53,924 nt of DNA from Phycisphaerales bacterium (lineage in GTDB: Bacteria > Planctomycetota > Phycisphaerae > UBA1845). This document shows, piece after piece, positions 28,283 to 37,394 of this stretch. The notes beneath the pieces are model-generated. The model saw only the letters and a list, made by a program, of their open reading frames with translations, was not told the DNA's origin and ran no database searches. Location: contig QZJT01000104.1 of assembly GCA_003597935.1 (NCBI GenBank), positions 1-53,924 on the forward strand, read 5' to 3'. The position numbers and the translations under genes were made by a program. The number at the start of each line of letters is the position of its first letter. The first letter of the stretch is position 1.

Positions 28283-28528
28283 CCGCCTCCGCCGCAACGC
28301 GCCTGCCAGCTCCCCGCGCTCCTTCAAAAGTTTTGAAACCACCGCAACATCGCCAAGTGCGCCGACCGGGTGGGAGCCTCACACCGCAAAAACCCCCTCA
28401 AAACGGGCGATTCCCTGCCCAGCAACGCATGATCCGCCTCCCTCCGGTGACATAAGCATTGGCCCCATCGAGGCTTCGATCCGCCATCGAATTGTTGTAC
28501 GCGCGCGCGATGGTTATACTCCCGCACC

Positions 28529-29431
28529 GTGCTGATGAACCAAACGGTCAGCGAAACCCTGAAAGACTACGCCCGGCGCTTCGACGTGCGGTTGGCGGAG
28601 TTTCTGCCGGCAGACGACGGCGCGTCGGACCTGGCCCAGGCGGTGCGATACTCGGCGCTGGCCCCCGGAAAGCGACTTCGGCCTTACCTGGTCAGCCAGT
28701 GTTGCACCATCGCCGGCGGCGACGTGGAGCAGTCCTACCCCGCCGCGGCTGCCATCGAGTGTGTCCACGTCTTCAGCCTGATCCACGACGACCTGCCGGC
28801 GATGGACGACGATGACCTGCGCCGCGGCCAGCCGACCTGCCATCGGCGCTTCAGCGAGGCTACGGCCATCCTCGCCGGCGATGCCCTGCTGACGCTGGCG
28901 TTCGAGTTGCTCGTGCGCCACGCGCAGGACGCCGGCCTGGCCGTCCGACTGGTGCGCGAGGTGAGCGAGGCCGTCGGCATCGGCGGGATGATCGGCGGGC
29001 AGGCGGCGGACATCGCAGGCCAGCGGCGGCCGGCGTCGCTGGAACGCGTCCGCGATATCCATGCCCGCAAGACCGCCCGGCTGATCGAAGCGTCGTGCCG
29101 GGTGGGGGCGATGATCGGCGCTTCAACCGGAGCGGCGCAGCGTCCGAATATCATGCAGACGCTCGCCGAGTATGGCCGATGGCTTGGAAGCGCCTTCCAG
29201 ATCACGGATGATGTGCTGGACGTGACCGCGACCCGCGAAGCGATGGGCAAGGCGGTCCGCAAGGACGCGGCGGTCGGGAAACAAACCTATCCGGCGTGCG
29301 TAGGAGTGGAGGAAAGCCGTCGAGCGGCGCGCGAGGCGTGTGCCCGGGCGGTGGACGCGTTGACGGCCCTGGGTCCGGAGGCGGACGACCTTCGAGCCCT
29401 AGCCGGATTCGTCCTGGAGCGAGCGGGTTAG
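28529..29431 (+). CDS. ispA: polyprenyl (farnesyl/geranyl) diphosphate synthase
   Basis: 300 residues. Condenses isopentenyl diphosphate with allylic diphosphates. GKRLRP (residues 47-52) binds pyrophosphate. The first Asp-rich motif DDLPAMDDDDLRRG (87-100) carries the extra residues of bacterial FPP/GGPP synthases. GGMIGGQAADI is the middle motif, and ITDDVLDVT (about 225-233) is the second Asp-rich motif. FPP versus GGPP cannot be decided. The GTG at 28529 or the ATG two codons on could be the start. It leads the ispA-dxs-nadK cluster. Confidence 0.88.
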   Translation: MLMNQTVSETLKDYARRFDVRLAEFLPADDGASDLAQAVRYSALAPGKRLRPYLVSQCCTIAGGDVEQSYPAAAAIECVHVFSLIHDDLPAMDDDDLRRGQPTCHRRFSEATAILAGDALLTLAFELLVRHAQDAGLAVRLVREVSEAVGIGGMIGGQAADIAGQRRPASLERVRDIHARKTARLIEASCRVGAMIGASTGAAQRPNIMQTLAEYGRWLGSAFQITDDVLDVTATREAMGKAVRKDAAVGKQTYPACVGVEESRRAAREACARAVDALTALGPEADDLRALAGFVLERAG

Positions 29432-29521
29432 CGAGCGTATGCCAATATGTCGCTCAGTTCCAAAGGACCACAGGTCACACGCGAGCCGGGCATGAGAGGA
29501 TTTCACGGAGACGGAAAGTCG

Positions 29522-31489
29522 ATGAGCATTCTCGAGGGGGTCCGTTCGCCTGCTGACGTCAAGGCCCTGCCGGTGGAAAAACTCCCTGAGCTGGCGCAGG
29601 AGATGCGTGATCGCATCATCGAAGTGGTCGGCAAGGGCGGCGGACACCTGACCAGCAATCTGGGCGTGGTCGAACTGACCATCGCCCTGCACCGGGTGTT
29701 CGATTTCGCCCACGACCGGCTCCTGTTCGACGTGGGCCATCAGTGCTACCCGCACAAACTGCTCACTGGCCGGCAGGACCGGCTTCACACCATCCGCAAG
29801 CGCGGCGGGCTGAGCGGTTTCCCGTGCCGGCACGAGTCCGAATACGACCTGTTCGACGTCGGCCACGCCGGCACGGCCATCGCCACGGCCGTGGGGCTGG
29901 CGCGGGCGGACGCGCTGACGGGCAACGGCGATCGCCGCGTGGTCGCGCTGGTCGGCGATGCCAGCATCGTCAACGGCGTGGCCTTCGAAGGCCTGAACCA
30001 GGCTGGCACCCTCCGGCGGCAGTTCCTCGTCGTTCTCAATGACAACGAGTGGGGCATCTCACCGACGCAAGGAGCCATGGCGGACTTTCTGACCCGACTG
30101 CGGGCCAGCAACTTCTACGAAGAGGTCAAGGCGAGCACCAAGCAGCTCCTGCCCAGACTGCCGCTGCTGGGGAAGCCGGCGTTTGATATGCTCGCCCACC
30201 TGAAAGAGGGCATCAAGGCGACCGTGTCGCCGGGGCAGATCTTCGACGCGATGAACTTCCAGTACGTCGGACCGATCGACGGGCACGACGTCAACCACCT
30301 CATCGCGATGCTCAACATCGTCAAAGACGCGCACCACCCCGTGCTGCTGCACGTCCACACGATCAAGGGCAAAGGTTGCGACTGGGCCCGAGCGGAGCCG
30401 GGCCGCTTCCACAGCCCCAAGCCTTTCGTTGTTTCAGACGGAAAGGCCGTCATCCAGTCGTCTGGCGGCAGGAGTTGGACGCGGGCGTTCGTCGAATGCC
30501 TGATGGAGCTGGCGCGTGAGGATCCGCGCGTGTTCGCCATGACGGCCGGCATGCCCGACGGCACCGGGCTGAACGAGTTCGCCAAGCACTTTCCCGACCG
30601 TTATCTGGACGTGGGCATCTCCGAGAGCTGCACCACGGACATGGCGGCGGGGATGGCGAAGGCGGGTCTGCGGCCGGTGGCCGCGATCTACTCGACCTTC
30701 CTCCAGCGGGCGTTCGACCAGGTCTTTCAGGAAGTCACCCTGCAGGGGCTTCCGGTGCTCTTTTGCATGGACCGCGGCGGGCTGGTCGGCGGCGACGGGG
30801 CCGTACACCACGGATTCCTCGACATCACGTATTTGCGTGGGATGCCGGGCATGGTGCTGATGGCGCCGATGGACGAGGTGGAACTGTTGTCGGCCATGCG
30901 CCTGGCGCTGACGCTCGACGGACCCAGCGCCATCCGCTACCCGCGCGACAACGTGCCCGCCCCCATGCCGGATTGCCCGCGGTTCGAACTCGGCGTGTCG
31001 CGGCGGCTGCGCGACGGCGACACGGCTACCATCCTCTGTTACGGCATCACCGCCGGCGCCGCGATGACCGCGGCCGAGGCGCTGTCCCGTGACGGCATCG
31101 AGGTCGGCGTGGTGAATGCCCGCTTCGCTCGGCCGATCGACCGCGCCATGGTCCGCGAGGCGTACGAAGCGGGCGGCCCCGTGGTCACGGTCGAGGACCA
31201 CTCCGTAGCCGGCGGGTTCGGTTCGGCCGTGCTGGAGACGGCCCAGGAACTGGCCCTGCCGTCGCGGCCGGTCGCCCGGTTGGGAATTCCTGCCGACCGG
31301 TTCATCGCCCATGCGTCGCGGGCGGAACAGCTCGCAGAGGCAGGGCTTGATGCCGCCGGCATCGAACGCGAGGTCCGACGGCTGATCGGTGAGGCCAGTG
31401 CCGTGCTGCACGAACGCTCGGCCGCGGCCGAGGCTTTCGCCGCCGGCGAGGCGCTCCGCGCGGCCGCTTCTCGCGCCACGCGCCAATGA
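29522..31489 (+). CDS. dxs: 1-deoxy-D-xylulose 5-phosphate synthase
   Basis: 655 residues. First enzyme of the MEP pathway, joining pyruvate and glyceraldehyde 3-phosphate with thiamine diphosphate. Motifs: GHLTSNLGVVELTIALH, HQCYPHKLLTGR, GHAGTAIATAVG, the cofactor motif GDASIVNGVAFEGLN with NDNEWGIS 30 residues later, GPIDGHDVNHL, then the transketolase pyrimidine half with YSTFLQRAFDQV and HHGFLDITYLR. Most Dxs proteins read GDGA at the cofactor motif; here Gly is Ala. The ATG at 29522 is chosen because family homology begins at MSILEGVRSPADVKAL; an in-frame ATG at 29492 and a start at 29447 are less likely. It lies 90 bases after ispA and 34 before nadK. Confidence 0.93.
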   Translation: MSILEGVRSPADVKALPVEKLPELAQEMRDRIIEVVGKGGGHLTSNLGVVELTIALHRVFDFAHDRLLFDVGHQCYPHKLLTGRQDRLHTIRKRGGLSGFPCRHESEYDLFDVGHAGTAIATAVGLARADALTGNGDRRVVALVGDASIVNGVAFEGLNQAGTLRRQFLVVLNDNEWGISPTQGAMADFLTRLRASNFYEEVKASTKQLLPRLPLLGKPAFDMLAHLKEGIKATVSPGQIFDAMNFQYVGPIDGHDVNHLIAMLNIVKDAHHPVLLHVHTIKGKGCDWARAEPGRFHSPKPFVVSDGKAVIQSSGGRSWTRAFVECLMELAREDPRVFAMTAGMPDGTGLNEFAKHFPDRYLDVGISESCTTDMAAGMAKAGLRPVAAIYSTFLQRAFDQVFQEVTLQGLPVLFCMDRGGLVGGDGAVHHGFLDITYLRGMPGMVLMAPMDEVELLSAMRLALTLDGPSAIRYPRDNVPAPMPDCPRFELGVSRRLRDGDTATILCYGITAGAAMTAAEALSRDGIEVGVVNARFARPIDRAMVREAYEAGGPVVTVEDHSVAGGFGSAVLETAQELALPSRPVARLGIPADRFIAHASRAEQLAEAGLDAAGIEREVRRLIGEASAVLHERSAAAEAFAAGEALRAAASRATRQ

Positions 31490-31523
31490 CGCCGCGCCCG
31501 GCGGCGCCGAATGGGAAACGGAC

Positions 31524-32378
31524 GTGTCTGATCCACGGCCTCGTCGCGTCTTTCTGCTGGCCAACCCGGACAAGCCGGACGCCGGGCGGGTCTTGGACGA
31601 ATTGCGCCAGTTCGCGGCCGGGCGAGCCGACGTCGTCGGCGCCGCCCACCAGATTGACGCCCGCTCCGCCGTCCCCGATGGCGTGGACCGGATCGTCGTT
31701 CTGGGAGGGGACGGTACGCTGCTGGGCGTCGCCCGATCGCTCGTGGGGCGTCAGATCCCGTTGATCGGAGTCAACCTGGGCAAGCTCGGGTTCCTGGCCG
31801 AGTTCTCCGTTGAGGAAGTCAAGACGCACTTCGAAGCGGCCGTGTCGGACGATTCGCTCGTCTCGCGCCGCGCCATGCTCGACGTGGCGGTGGAGCGCCA
31901 GGGAGCGCCGGTGGCCTCGGTCCTGGCCGTCAACGACTGCGTCGTGCAGATGGGACCGCCGTTCCGCATGATCCAGCTCGACGTGGCGGTGGACGGGAGC
32001 CACCTTACCCGCATGCGCGGCGACGGACTGATCGTCTGTACGCCCAGCGGCTCCACGGCGCACAACCTCTCCGCCGGCGGGCCGATCATGCAGCCCGACG
32101 TGCAGGCCATCGGCCTGACGCCCTTGAACCCGCACTCCCTGACGCACCGCCCCCTGGTGATCGACGCCGACGGGCGGATCGAGATCCATGCCAGCGCCGT
32201 CAACGGCGGCACCGCGGCGATCATCGACGGTCAGGTCAGCATCCCGCTGCAGCGCGACGACATCATCCGTATCACCCGCCACGCCGAGTTGTTCCAGCTC
32301 GTCCGCAACCCCACCCACGCAAAGTGGCACAACCTGACCACCAAGCTCTACTGGGGACACAACCCGGCTTACGAATAG
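31524..32378 (+). CDS. nadK: NAD kinase
   Basis: 284 residues. Phosphorylates NAD to NADP. The diagnostic GGDGTLL is at about residues 56-62, followed by NLGKLGFLAEFS, then NDCVV and RGDGLIVCTPSGSTAHNLSAGGP. The GTG at 31524 matches the start of homology (RRVFLLANPDKPDAGRV), with GGGA nearby upstream; longer frames reach back into dxs and are rejected. NADP supply fits the neighbouring MEP genes, since Dxr and MEP reductive steps use NADPH-type reductants. Confidence 0.92.
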   Translation: MSDPRPRRVFLLANPDKPDAGRVLDELRQFAAGRADVVGAAHQIDARSAVPDGVDRIVVLGGDGTLLGVARSLVGRQIPLIGVNLGKLGFLAEFSVEEVKTHFEAAVSDDSLVSRRAMLDVAVERQGAPVASVLAVNDCVVQMGPPFRMIQLDVAVDGSHLTRMRGDGLIVCTPSGSTAHNLSAGGPIMQPDVQAIGLTPLNPHSLTHRPLVIDADGRIEIHASAVNGGTAAIIDGQVSIPLQRDDIIRITRHAELFQLVRNPTHAKWHNLTTKLYWGHNPAYE

Positions 32379-32400
32379 TGGCGATGGGGAGAGAAAAGCC

Positions 32401-32430
32401 GCGGATGAACGCAGATGAACGCGGATCAAG
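32401..32430. repeat. 10-bp tandem repeat GCGGATGAAC
   Basis: Three units, GCGGATGAAC, GCAGATGAAC and GCGGATCAAG, just after nadK. The same family recurs at 53419-53473. Confidence 0.85.
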
Positions 32431-32572
32431 AGTGAAAGGAAGGAGTGGCCAGCGTTCAGCGGAGCCGTCACTCCGTCTTCCGTCCCCGCCCGAGCGACGG
32501 ACTATGAAGTGTCCGGCCGGCAAGATGATCACAGGAAGCTCGAAAACCGGCGACGAACCGAATCCCATCTCT

Positions 32573-32600
32573 CTGAAATCTGCGGAATCTGCGGATAAAC
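32573..32600. repeat. short tandem repeat AATCTGCGG
   Basis: CTGAAATCTGCGGAATCTGC then GGATAAAC: two and a half 9-10-bp units between nadK and the convergent phosphatase gene. Confidence 0.7.
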
Positions 32601-32627
32601 ACCCTGCCTTCGAGATCCGCGGACGCC

Positions 32628-34259
32628 TCAGCCCTCCCGGCTCCCCATGGCGATGGCCAGCATGGTCAGATCATCGCTCTGCGGGGCGTCGCCGCGGAAC
32701 TTGCCCACCGCCCGGCGCACGTTGCCCAGCAGGCGCGCCGGCGGCTCGTCGCGGTGCTGCGCCAGCAGGTCGACCAGCGTCGAATGACCGAACATCGACT
32801 GCGCTTCGTTCTGCGCTTCGATGACGCCGTCGGTGTAACAGAAGAGCGTACAGGGACGGGCGCCCAGCACGACCTCCGTATTCGTATAAGCCGCCGTTTC
32901 GAAGATTCCCAGCGGAAAATCAGCTTTGATTTCCAGCGGCGCCGCGCCCGGCCCGCTGGCTTCGAGCCGGATCGGCGGAAAATGTCCGGCGGCGGTGAAC
33001 TGCGCCGTTCTACTCGCAGGGTCGATCAACCCCAGCAGGGCCGTAATGAAGCGCGAGGCGTCCGTGTTCTCATAGATCAGGCGGTTCCAGCGCGCCATCA
33101 GCGCCGCAGGGTCCGCGGAGGCGTCGATCGTCGCCCGCACCGCCGCCTGCAGGTTCGCCATCACCAGCGACGCCGCCACGCCCTCGCCGGTCACGTCGGC
33201 GATGATCATCCACACGCGCCCGTCGGGCAATTCCATGATGTCATAGTAGTCACCGCTGACGCGGTTCCCCGGCTCGTTGATGGCGGCCACCTTCAGATCG
33301 GGCCGGTCCGGCAGGTCCTTGGGGAACAGCCGCGTCTGGATGTGCCGGGCCAGCTCGATGTCCCGCTCGAGCTGCACCTTGACGCGCTGCTCCTCCAGCA
33401 GCCGGGCGTTTTTCAGGCCGATGCTCACCTGGCGGGCGATGGCGGCCAGGAAATCGACGTCTTCGGCGGTGTAGGTCGCGGCGGTGCTCACCCGGTCGCC
33501 GTAGATGACGCCGAGGACCTCATCTTCGTATTTCAGCGGCACGCACATGGCCGATCGGATGCCGTGCTGCACCATGCTCACCGTCGGATCGGCCTGACCC
33601 AGGGTGTCTTCGGTCACGATCGCCCGCTCGCCGTGCTCCAGGGCGCGGCTGAGCGTCGTGCGGCTGATGGTCAGCTCGCCTTCCCGCCCGCGCAGGTTCC
33701 GCACCACCGGCCAGTCCACCGTGCGGCTGCCCGGCCGCCGCACGGCGATGGCGCCGCGCTCGCAGTGCAGCATCTCGAAGCAGACGTCCATCGCGTCCGA
33801 CAGCAGTTGCTGTGGGTCGCGCACCCGCGTGAGCCGGTCGCTCATGTCGTACAGCGTCTGCAATCGCTGCTTGGACAGGTGGACCTTGGCGCCGGGATGG
33901 GAATAGCGGGCGGTCTCCTGGCTGGGCGGCCGGTCGGTCACCAGCACCGATTGGGCGCCGGCGGCCTCCGCCTCGCGCGTGAACCGCACCCGCACGGTGC
34001 CCAGCAGGACGACGTCGTTGTCGGCCAGCAGGTGGCGGTCGCGGGGCTGGTCGTTGACCAGGGTGCCGTTCTTGCTGCCCAGGTCTTCGACGACGTAGCC
34101 CTCCGGGGTGCAGGTGAACTGGGCGTGCCGCCGCGAGGTGCTCGGGTCGTCCACCCAGATGTCGCACGATGGATCGCGCCCGATGACCTCCGCCCGGTCG
34201 CGGCGCAGCACGTGCGTCAGGGTCGAACCGTTCGTGAGGGTGATGGAGAGTCTGCTCAC
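32628..34259 (-). CDS. FHA-GAF-PP2C (SpoIIE/RsbU-type) serine phosphatase
   Basis: 543 residues from the GTG at 34259. An FHA domain binds phosphothreonine (residues about 20-95: EVIGRDPSCDIWVDDPSTSR, LGSKNGTLVN). A GAF domain follows (about 145-300: MLHCERGAIAVRR, MCVPLKYEDEVLGVIYGDRV). A PP2C-type phosphatase lies at about 330-540: GNRVSGDYYDIMELPDG, MIIADVTGEGVAASLVMA, FCYTDGVIEAQN, QSDDLTMLAI. Such proteins dephosphorylate anti-sigma antagonists or similar regulators; the partner is unknown. The frame is open upstream, but that part contains a dispersed repeat and lacks homology. It points toward the 3' end of nadK. Confidence 0.88.
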   Translation of the reverse strand: MSRLSITLTNGSTLTHVLRRDRAEVIGRDPSCDIWVDDPSTSRRHAQFTCTPEGYVVEDLGSKNGTLVNDQPRDRHLLADNDVVLLGTVRVRFTREAEAAGAQSVLVTDRPPSQETARYSHPGAKVHLSKQRLQTLYDMSDRLTRVRDPQQLLSDAMDVCFEMLHCERGAIAVRRPGSRTVDWPVVRNLRGREGELTISRTTLSRALEHGERAIVTEDTLGQADPTVSMVQHGIRSAMCVPLKYEDEVLGVIYGDRVSTAATYTAEDVDFLAAIARQVSIGLKNARLLEEQRVKVQLERDIELARHIQTRLFPKDLPDRPDLKVAAINEPGNRVSGDYYDIMELPDGRVWMIIADVTGEGVAASLVMANLQAAVRATIDASADPAALMARWNRLIYENTDASRFITALLGLIDPASRTAQFTAAGHFPPIRLEASGPGAAPLEIKADFPLGIFETAAYTNTEVVLGARPCTLFCYTDGVIEAQNEAQSMFGHSTLVDLLAQHRDEPPARLLGNVRRAVGKFRGDAPQSDDLTMLAIAMGSREG

Positions 34260-34900
34260 GGGTCCGCGGATCCCGGCGACGATGCGGGCACGGCCGACAG
34301 GCGCTGGAGACGCGCCTCCCGCAGGCGGCGCGCCCACGGCAACGACGCCCCGGCCGCCGACCCCCATTGTGCCGCCGGGCGGCACCCGGTGTCCAATCCT
34401 GCCGCGATGGGTCTGAGCTGCGCGGTCGCCACAGGCGTGCCGCGGCCCACAGGACCAAACAAGGGTTGCCAGTCCGAGCGAGAACCTCCGCGCGGGCTGA
34501 AGCCCGTGGCTCGCTGCTGACGCCCGATCGCCTGCGCCGACTGCACGACCGGCCCGGGGCGGGTCGATCGTCGATGCGACTTCCGCTCCCTCCACATTGA
34601 CCACGACGGGGACGTGGCCCTGAGCCGAACCATCGACGGCTCGCGTTTGCGGCCTGGCGGTTCGGGCTGGGCGCGCCCATCCTCAGCGACATCCATCCAC
34701 GCCCGCTGCCCGCCTCGATCCGGCAGGGTCCTGCGTCGTCTCGGGCGCAGCCATCGCGCGAACTCCGCCATCTCTTCCTGAGCGGCGAGAATCTCATCGA
34801 GCGACAATCGCGACCATAGTTCGATCTCGTGGCGGCGGTTACCTTCCCAGGTCGTGGCCTCCCAGTCGATTTCCGTGTGCCGTCTACCGTCCGGTATCAT
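34256..34900 (-). CDS. small hypothetical protein, TA-associated type, 3' end run-on
   Basis: The first 55 residues (DWEATTWEGNRRHEIELWSR, then LSLDEILAAQEEMAEFARWL) resemble small uncharacterised proteins encoded next to nucleotidyltransferase genes. After about residue 60 the frame becomes Arg/Pro/Ser-rich and reads through a dispersed palindrome (34487), so the natural stop was probably lost or the true 3' end replaced. It overlaps the fragment upstream by 17 bases. I consider it a likely broken partner of a toxin-antitoxin-like pair. Confidence 0.35.
   Translation of the reverse strand: MIPDGRRHTEIDWEATTWEGNRRHEIELWSRLSLDEILAAQEEMAEFARWLRPRRRRTLPDRGGQRAWMDVAEDGRAQPEPPGRKREPSMVRLRATSPSWSMWRERKSHRRSTRPGPVVQSAQAIGRQQRATGFSPRGGSRSDWQPLFGPVGRGTPVATAQLRPIAAGLDTGCRPAAQWGSAAGASLPWARRLREARLQRLSAVPASSPGSADP
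34487..34513. repeat. dispersed palindromic element, copy 7 (reverse)
   Basis: TCCGCGCGGGCTGAAGCCCG plus TGGCTCG, the complement of the family core, upstream of the FHA-GAF-PP2C gene. Confidence 0.8.
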
Positions 34901-35078
34901 CGTCCTTCAATCTGTGTTTCAATTCCTCGACGTCCGACAAGTCCCGTGGCCGGCCCGCCTCACGCTTCATCTGCAGCAGCGTCTCCAGCGATACGAAATG
35001 AACCGCAACTCCCCCTTTCAGTCGCGACGTAGTCCTCTCACCCACATTTAACAGTTGGTGAATCCTGGTGGCAATCAC
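34884..35078 (-). pseudogene. C-terminal remnant of a nucleotidyltransferase-type gene
   Basis: About 64 codons ending FVSLETLLQMKREAGRPRDL then SDVEELKHRLKDDD, a typical tail of nucleotidyltransferase-fold antitoxin/toxin-like proteins (the KREAGRPRDLSDVEEL motif). The catalytic N-terminal domain is missing: 25 bases further on is the stop of the histidine kinase gene. It is a truncated relic. Confidence 0.5.
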
Positions 35079-35102
35079 CGGCTCGGCCGGGCAGCCGGGA
35101 CC

Positions 35103-36539
35103 TCAGCCCTCAACGGCCGGATTCGCCCACGGGAACCAGAGCACGAACTCGGCGCCGCCGCCTTCGGGGGAACGGACGTCGATGCGTCCGCCGGACTGAT
35201 GTACCACCTCGCGGACGATGGTCAGGCCCAGGCCGGAACCGGATATCCCCGCCGACAGGGCGGCGTGGCCGCGGTGGAACGGCTCGAACAGGTCGTCGAT
35301 CGCCTCGGCGGGAATGCCCATGCCGGTGTCTTTGACGGACAGTTGAAATCCGCCGTCGAAGTCGCGCGCCGTCAGCGTCACCGAGCCGCCTTCGCGCGTG
35401 TACTTGATGGCGTTGTCCAGCAGGTTGCCGACGCAGTCCTCGAAGTCGCGGCGGTCGATCTCCACCTTCCCGTGCCGGTCGCAGGCCAGCCGCGTCTCCA
35501 GCGACAGGCCCTTCGACCGGGCCTGGCCGCGGTAGCGGTCCGCGAGGCGCTCCAGCAGCGGGCGGACCTCGATGGGCGTGGAGGGGCGCGGTTCGTGGGC
35601 GGCGCGCTCGATGCGCTCCAGCGTGAGCAGTTCCGTGACCTGGACGATCGCCTCCTGGCAGCGGCGGATGATGCGGCCCACGATTGACGGCGTGCCCTCG
35701 GCGGTCACCACGCCGTCGCGGACCAGGCCGGCCAGCATCTCGATGCCGGTCAGCGGCGTCTTGAGCTGGTGGGCCGCCGTGCGCAGGAAACGTGACCGCT
35801 TTTCGTGCAGCCGGATGACGTCCTCGCGGCTTTCCCGCAGGGCGAGGTTGGTGTCGAACAGCTCGCGCTCCTGTTCGTCCAGGCGGGAGGAGATCTGCAC
35901 GGTGAAATAGAGCGTCCCGGTGACTCCGGCCGCCAGCACGCCGATGCTGATGATCACGCTGAGCAGGTCCGTGTGCGTGGCCGAGGCCGCCAGCGCCGCC
36001 ACGAAGGGATAGTGCGGCGCGATCCATCCGAGACACTCACCGACCGCCAGCCCGGAGTACATCAACAACGCCCAACCGCCCTGGAGCAGCGCGTTGAGCG
36101 GCTTGAGCAGGAGCGCGGCGATCAGCGTGTGAAAGAGGTAGAAGATCGCCATCGGGTTCTCGATGCCGCCGCTGCAACGCAGCAGCACGGTGAGCACGAA
36201 GAGGTCGACGGCCATCTGGGCGTTGATGAAGCAGACGACGCGCCGCAGGGCACGTGCGGCGCGCTCGGCGTCGCCGTCCAGGTCCTTGCCGAGGCCACGG
36301 CCGATGGCCGTCCACAGCAGGTTGATCGCGCCCAGGCCGACGGCCGTCACCCACATGAGAACGGGACGCTCCACCGCGTCGGCGTGGAACCGCTCAAGCT
36401 GGAGCAGCAGCAGCGTCGCGACGACGAAGATCCAGCGCAACCGGATGAACCACTGGTGACCGATCAACGCCAGTAGCACGCGGACGCGGAAGCAGCCGTG
36501 CGGCATCATCGTCCAAAGATGGCCCGGGGCGGGTGTCAT
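35103..36539 (-). CDS. membrane histidine kinase, RegB/PrrB-like sensor
   Basis: 478 residues. About six membrane helices (residues 30-50, 60-80, 103-120, 131-150, 153-172, 190-212) are followed by a HisKA domain with phospho-acceptor His257 (FLRTAAHQLKTPLTGIEML) and an HATPase domain (NLLDNAIKYTREGG, VKDTGMGIPAEAIDDLFEPF, GSGLGLTIVREV). A GGIENPM motif at 124-130, inside the membrane part, resembles the GGxxNPF heptad with which RegB senses ubiquinone redox state; the match is partial (Met for Phe). It follows a receiver gene by 34 bases, so the two form a pair, and it is transcribed away from the hydrogenase operon. The start ATG has no clear ribosome site; Met11 or Met12 are alternatives. 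Confidence 0.85.
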   Translation of the reverse strand: MTPAPGHLWTMMPHGCFRVRVLLALIGHQWFIRLRWIFVVATLLLLQLERFHADAVERPVLMWVTAVGLGAINLLWTAIGRGLGKDLDGDAERAARALRRVVCFINAQMAVDLFVLTVLLRCSGGIENPMAIFYLFHTLIAALLLKPLNALLQGGWALLMYSGLAVGECLGWIAPHYPFVAALAASATHTDLLSVIISIGVLAAGVTGTLYFTVQISSRLDEQERELFDTNLALRESREDVIRLHEKRSRFLRTAAHQLKTPLTGIEMLAGLVRDGVVTAEGTPSIVGRIIRRCQEAIVQVTELLTLERIERAAHEPRPSTPIEVRPLLERLADRYRGQARSKGLSLETRLACDRHGKVEIDRRDFEDCVGNLLDNAIKYTREGGSVTLTARDFDGGFQLSVKDTGMGIPAEAIDDLFEPFHRGHAALSAGISGSGLGLTIVREVVHQSGGRIDVRSPEGGGAEFVLWFPWANPAVEG

Positions 36540-36573
36540 CGGGCTTGGGCGCGCGTTGCGATCCGGCGGCGGG

Positions 36574-37002
36574 TCATTCGCCGCCCTGTTGCAGGAGTTT
36601 CAGGTCCGGGTGCGCCTTCTCCAGCACCTCCCGGATGGCCCGCAGCACGGTCGCCGCCTCCAGCGGCTTGGCCAGGAACACGTCGGCCGGCATGTAGTCC
36701 GAACCGATCTCGCCGGCGAACTCGATGCCGACCGAATCGCCGATGGAAGAGATCATGATGATCGGGACCTGGGCCAGGCTCTCGTCCTTGCGGAAGTCGT
36801 ATGCGATGTGGAACCCCTCCGACACCGTGGAGAGCATGATGTCGAGGAGGATGACGTCGGGGGTCTGCTCCTGGGCGGCCGCCCGTCCTTCCGGCCCGCT
36901 GGCGCACAGGGTGACGCGGTAGCCCTTCGGTTCGAGGATCAGACGCAGCGCCTCGCGTACGTCCGGATCGTCGTCGATGATCAGCACACGATCACCCGCC
37001 AT
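36574..37002 (-). CDS. single-domain response regulator
   Basis: 142 residues; ATG at 37002 after GGAGG with 8-base spacing (38 upstream codons rejected). CheY-like receiver: acidic pair in LIIDDDPDVREAL, phospho-acceptor Asp in DVILLDIML, Ser in IIMISSIGDS and Lys in FLAKPLE. There is no DNA-binding domain, so output must be through a partner protein. It is co-transcribed with the histidine kinase downstream and divergent from the 37395 gene. Confidence 0.88.
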   Translation of the reverse strand: MAGDRVLIIDDDPDVREALRLILEPKGYRVTLCASGPEGRAAAQEQTPDVILLDIMLSTVSEGFHIAYDFRKDESLAQVPIIMISSIGDSVGIEFAGEIGSDYMPADVFLAKPLEAATVLRAIREVLEKAHPDLKLLQQGGE

Positions 37003-37394
37003 GAGGGGCACCTCCATTGGACGGCGGCAGGCCGCGTTCACCCACGCGCATAAGAGACGTACACACGGCCGCCATTGGGCCCGCGAACGAAGTCCGACGA
37101 CACGTGGATCCGCCATCGTGCAACATGCAAGCGCTGTGCCACGATGAAAGAGCGGGCAGGAGGATCATCGAGTGGAGGCGTCGGGAGCGCGGAACGCTTC
37201 TGCGCCGGTCCTTCCAGGAGTTGTGACGTTTTCAGCGCGCTTGTGGCGGTTTTCAACGGGGGTCCGTGCGTGCCGCCCGGCCGGAGGGACGCATTCTCAG
37301 CCACTGGACGCCCGTCCCCGCGTTTGGAGGTGGGCCGCCGGCGTGGGCCGCGCCTTGGTATGAGATGTGCCCTTGGGGCACCCGGAGAGCAGCC
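37003..37394. other. divergent promoter region between receiver and small membrane gene
   Basis: About 390 bases without a gene. It should hold promoters for the receiver/kinase pair and for the small membrane gene, possibly also the hydrogenase operon. I see no clear operator palindrome or sigma-54 (GG-N10-GC) site that I would defend. Confidence 0.4.
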
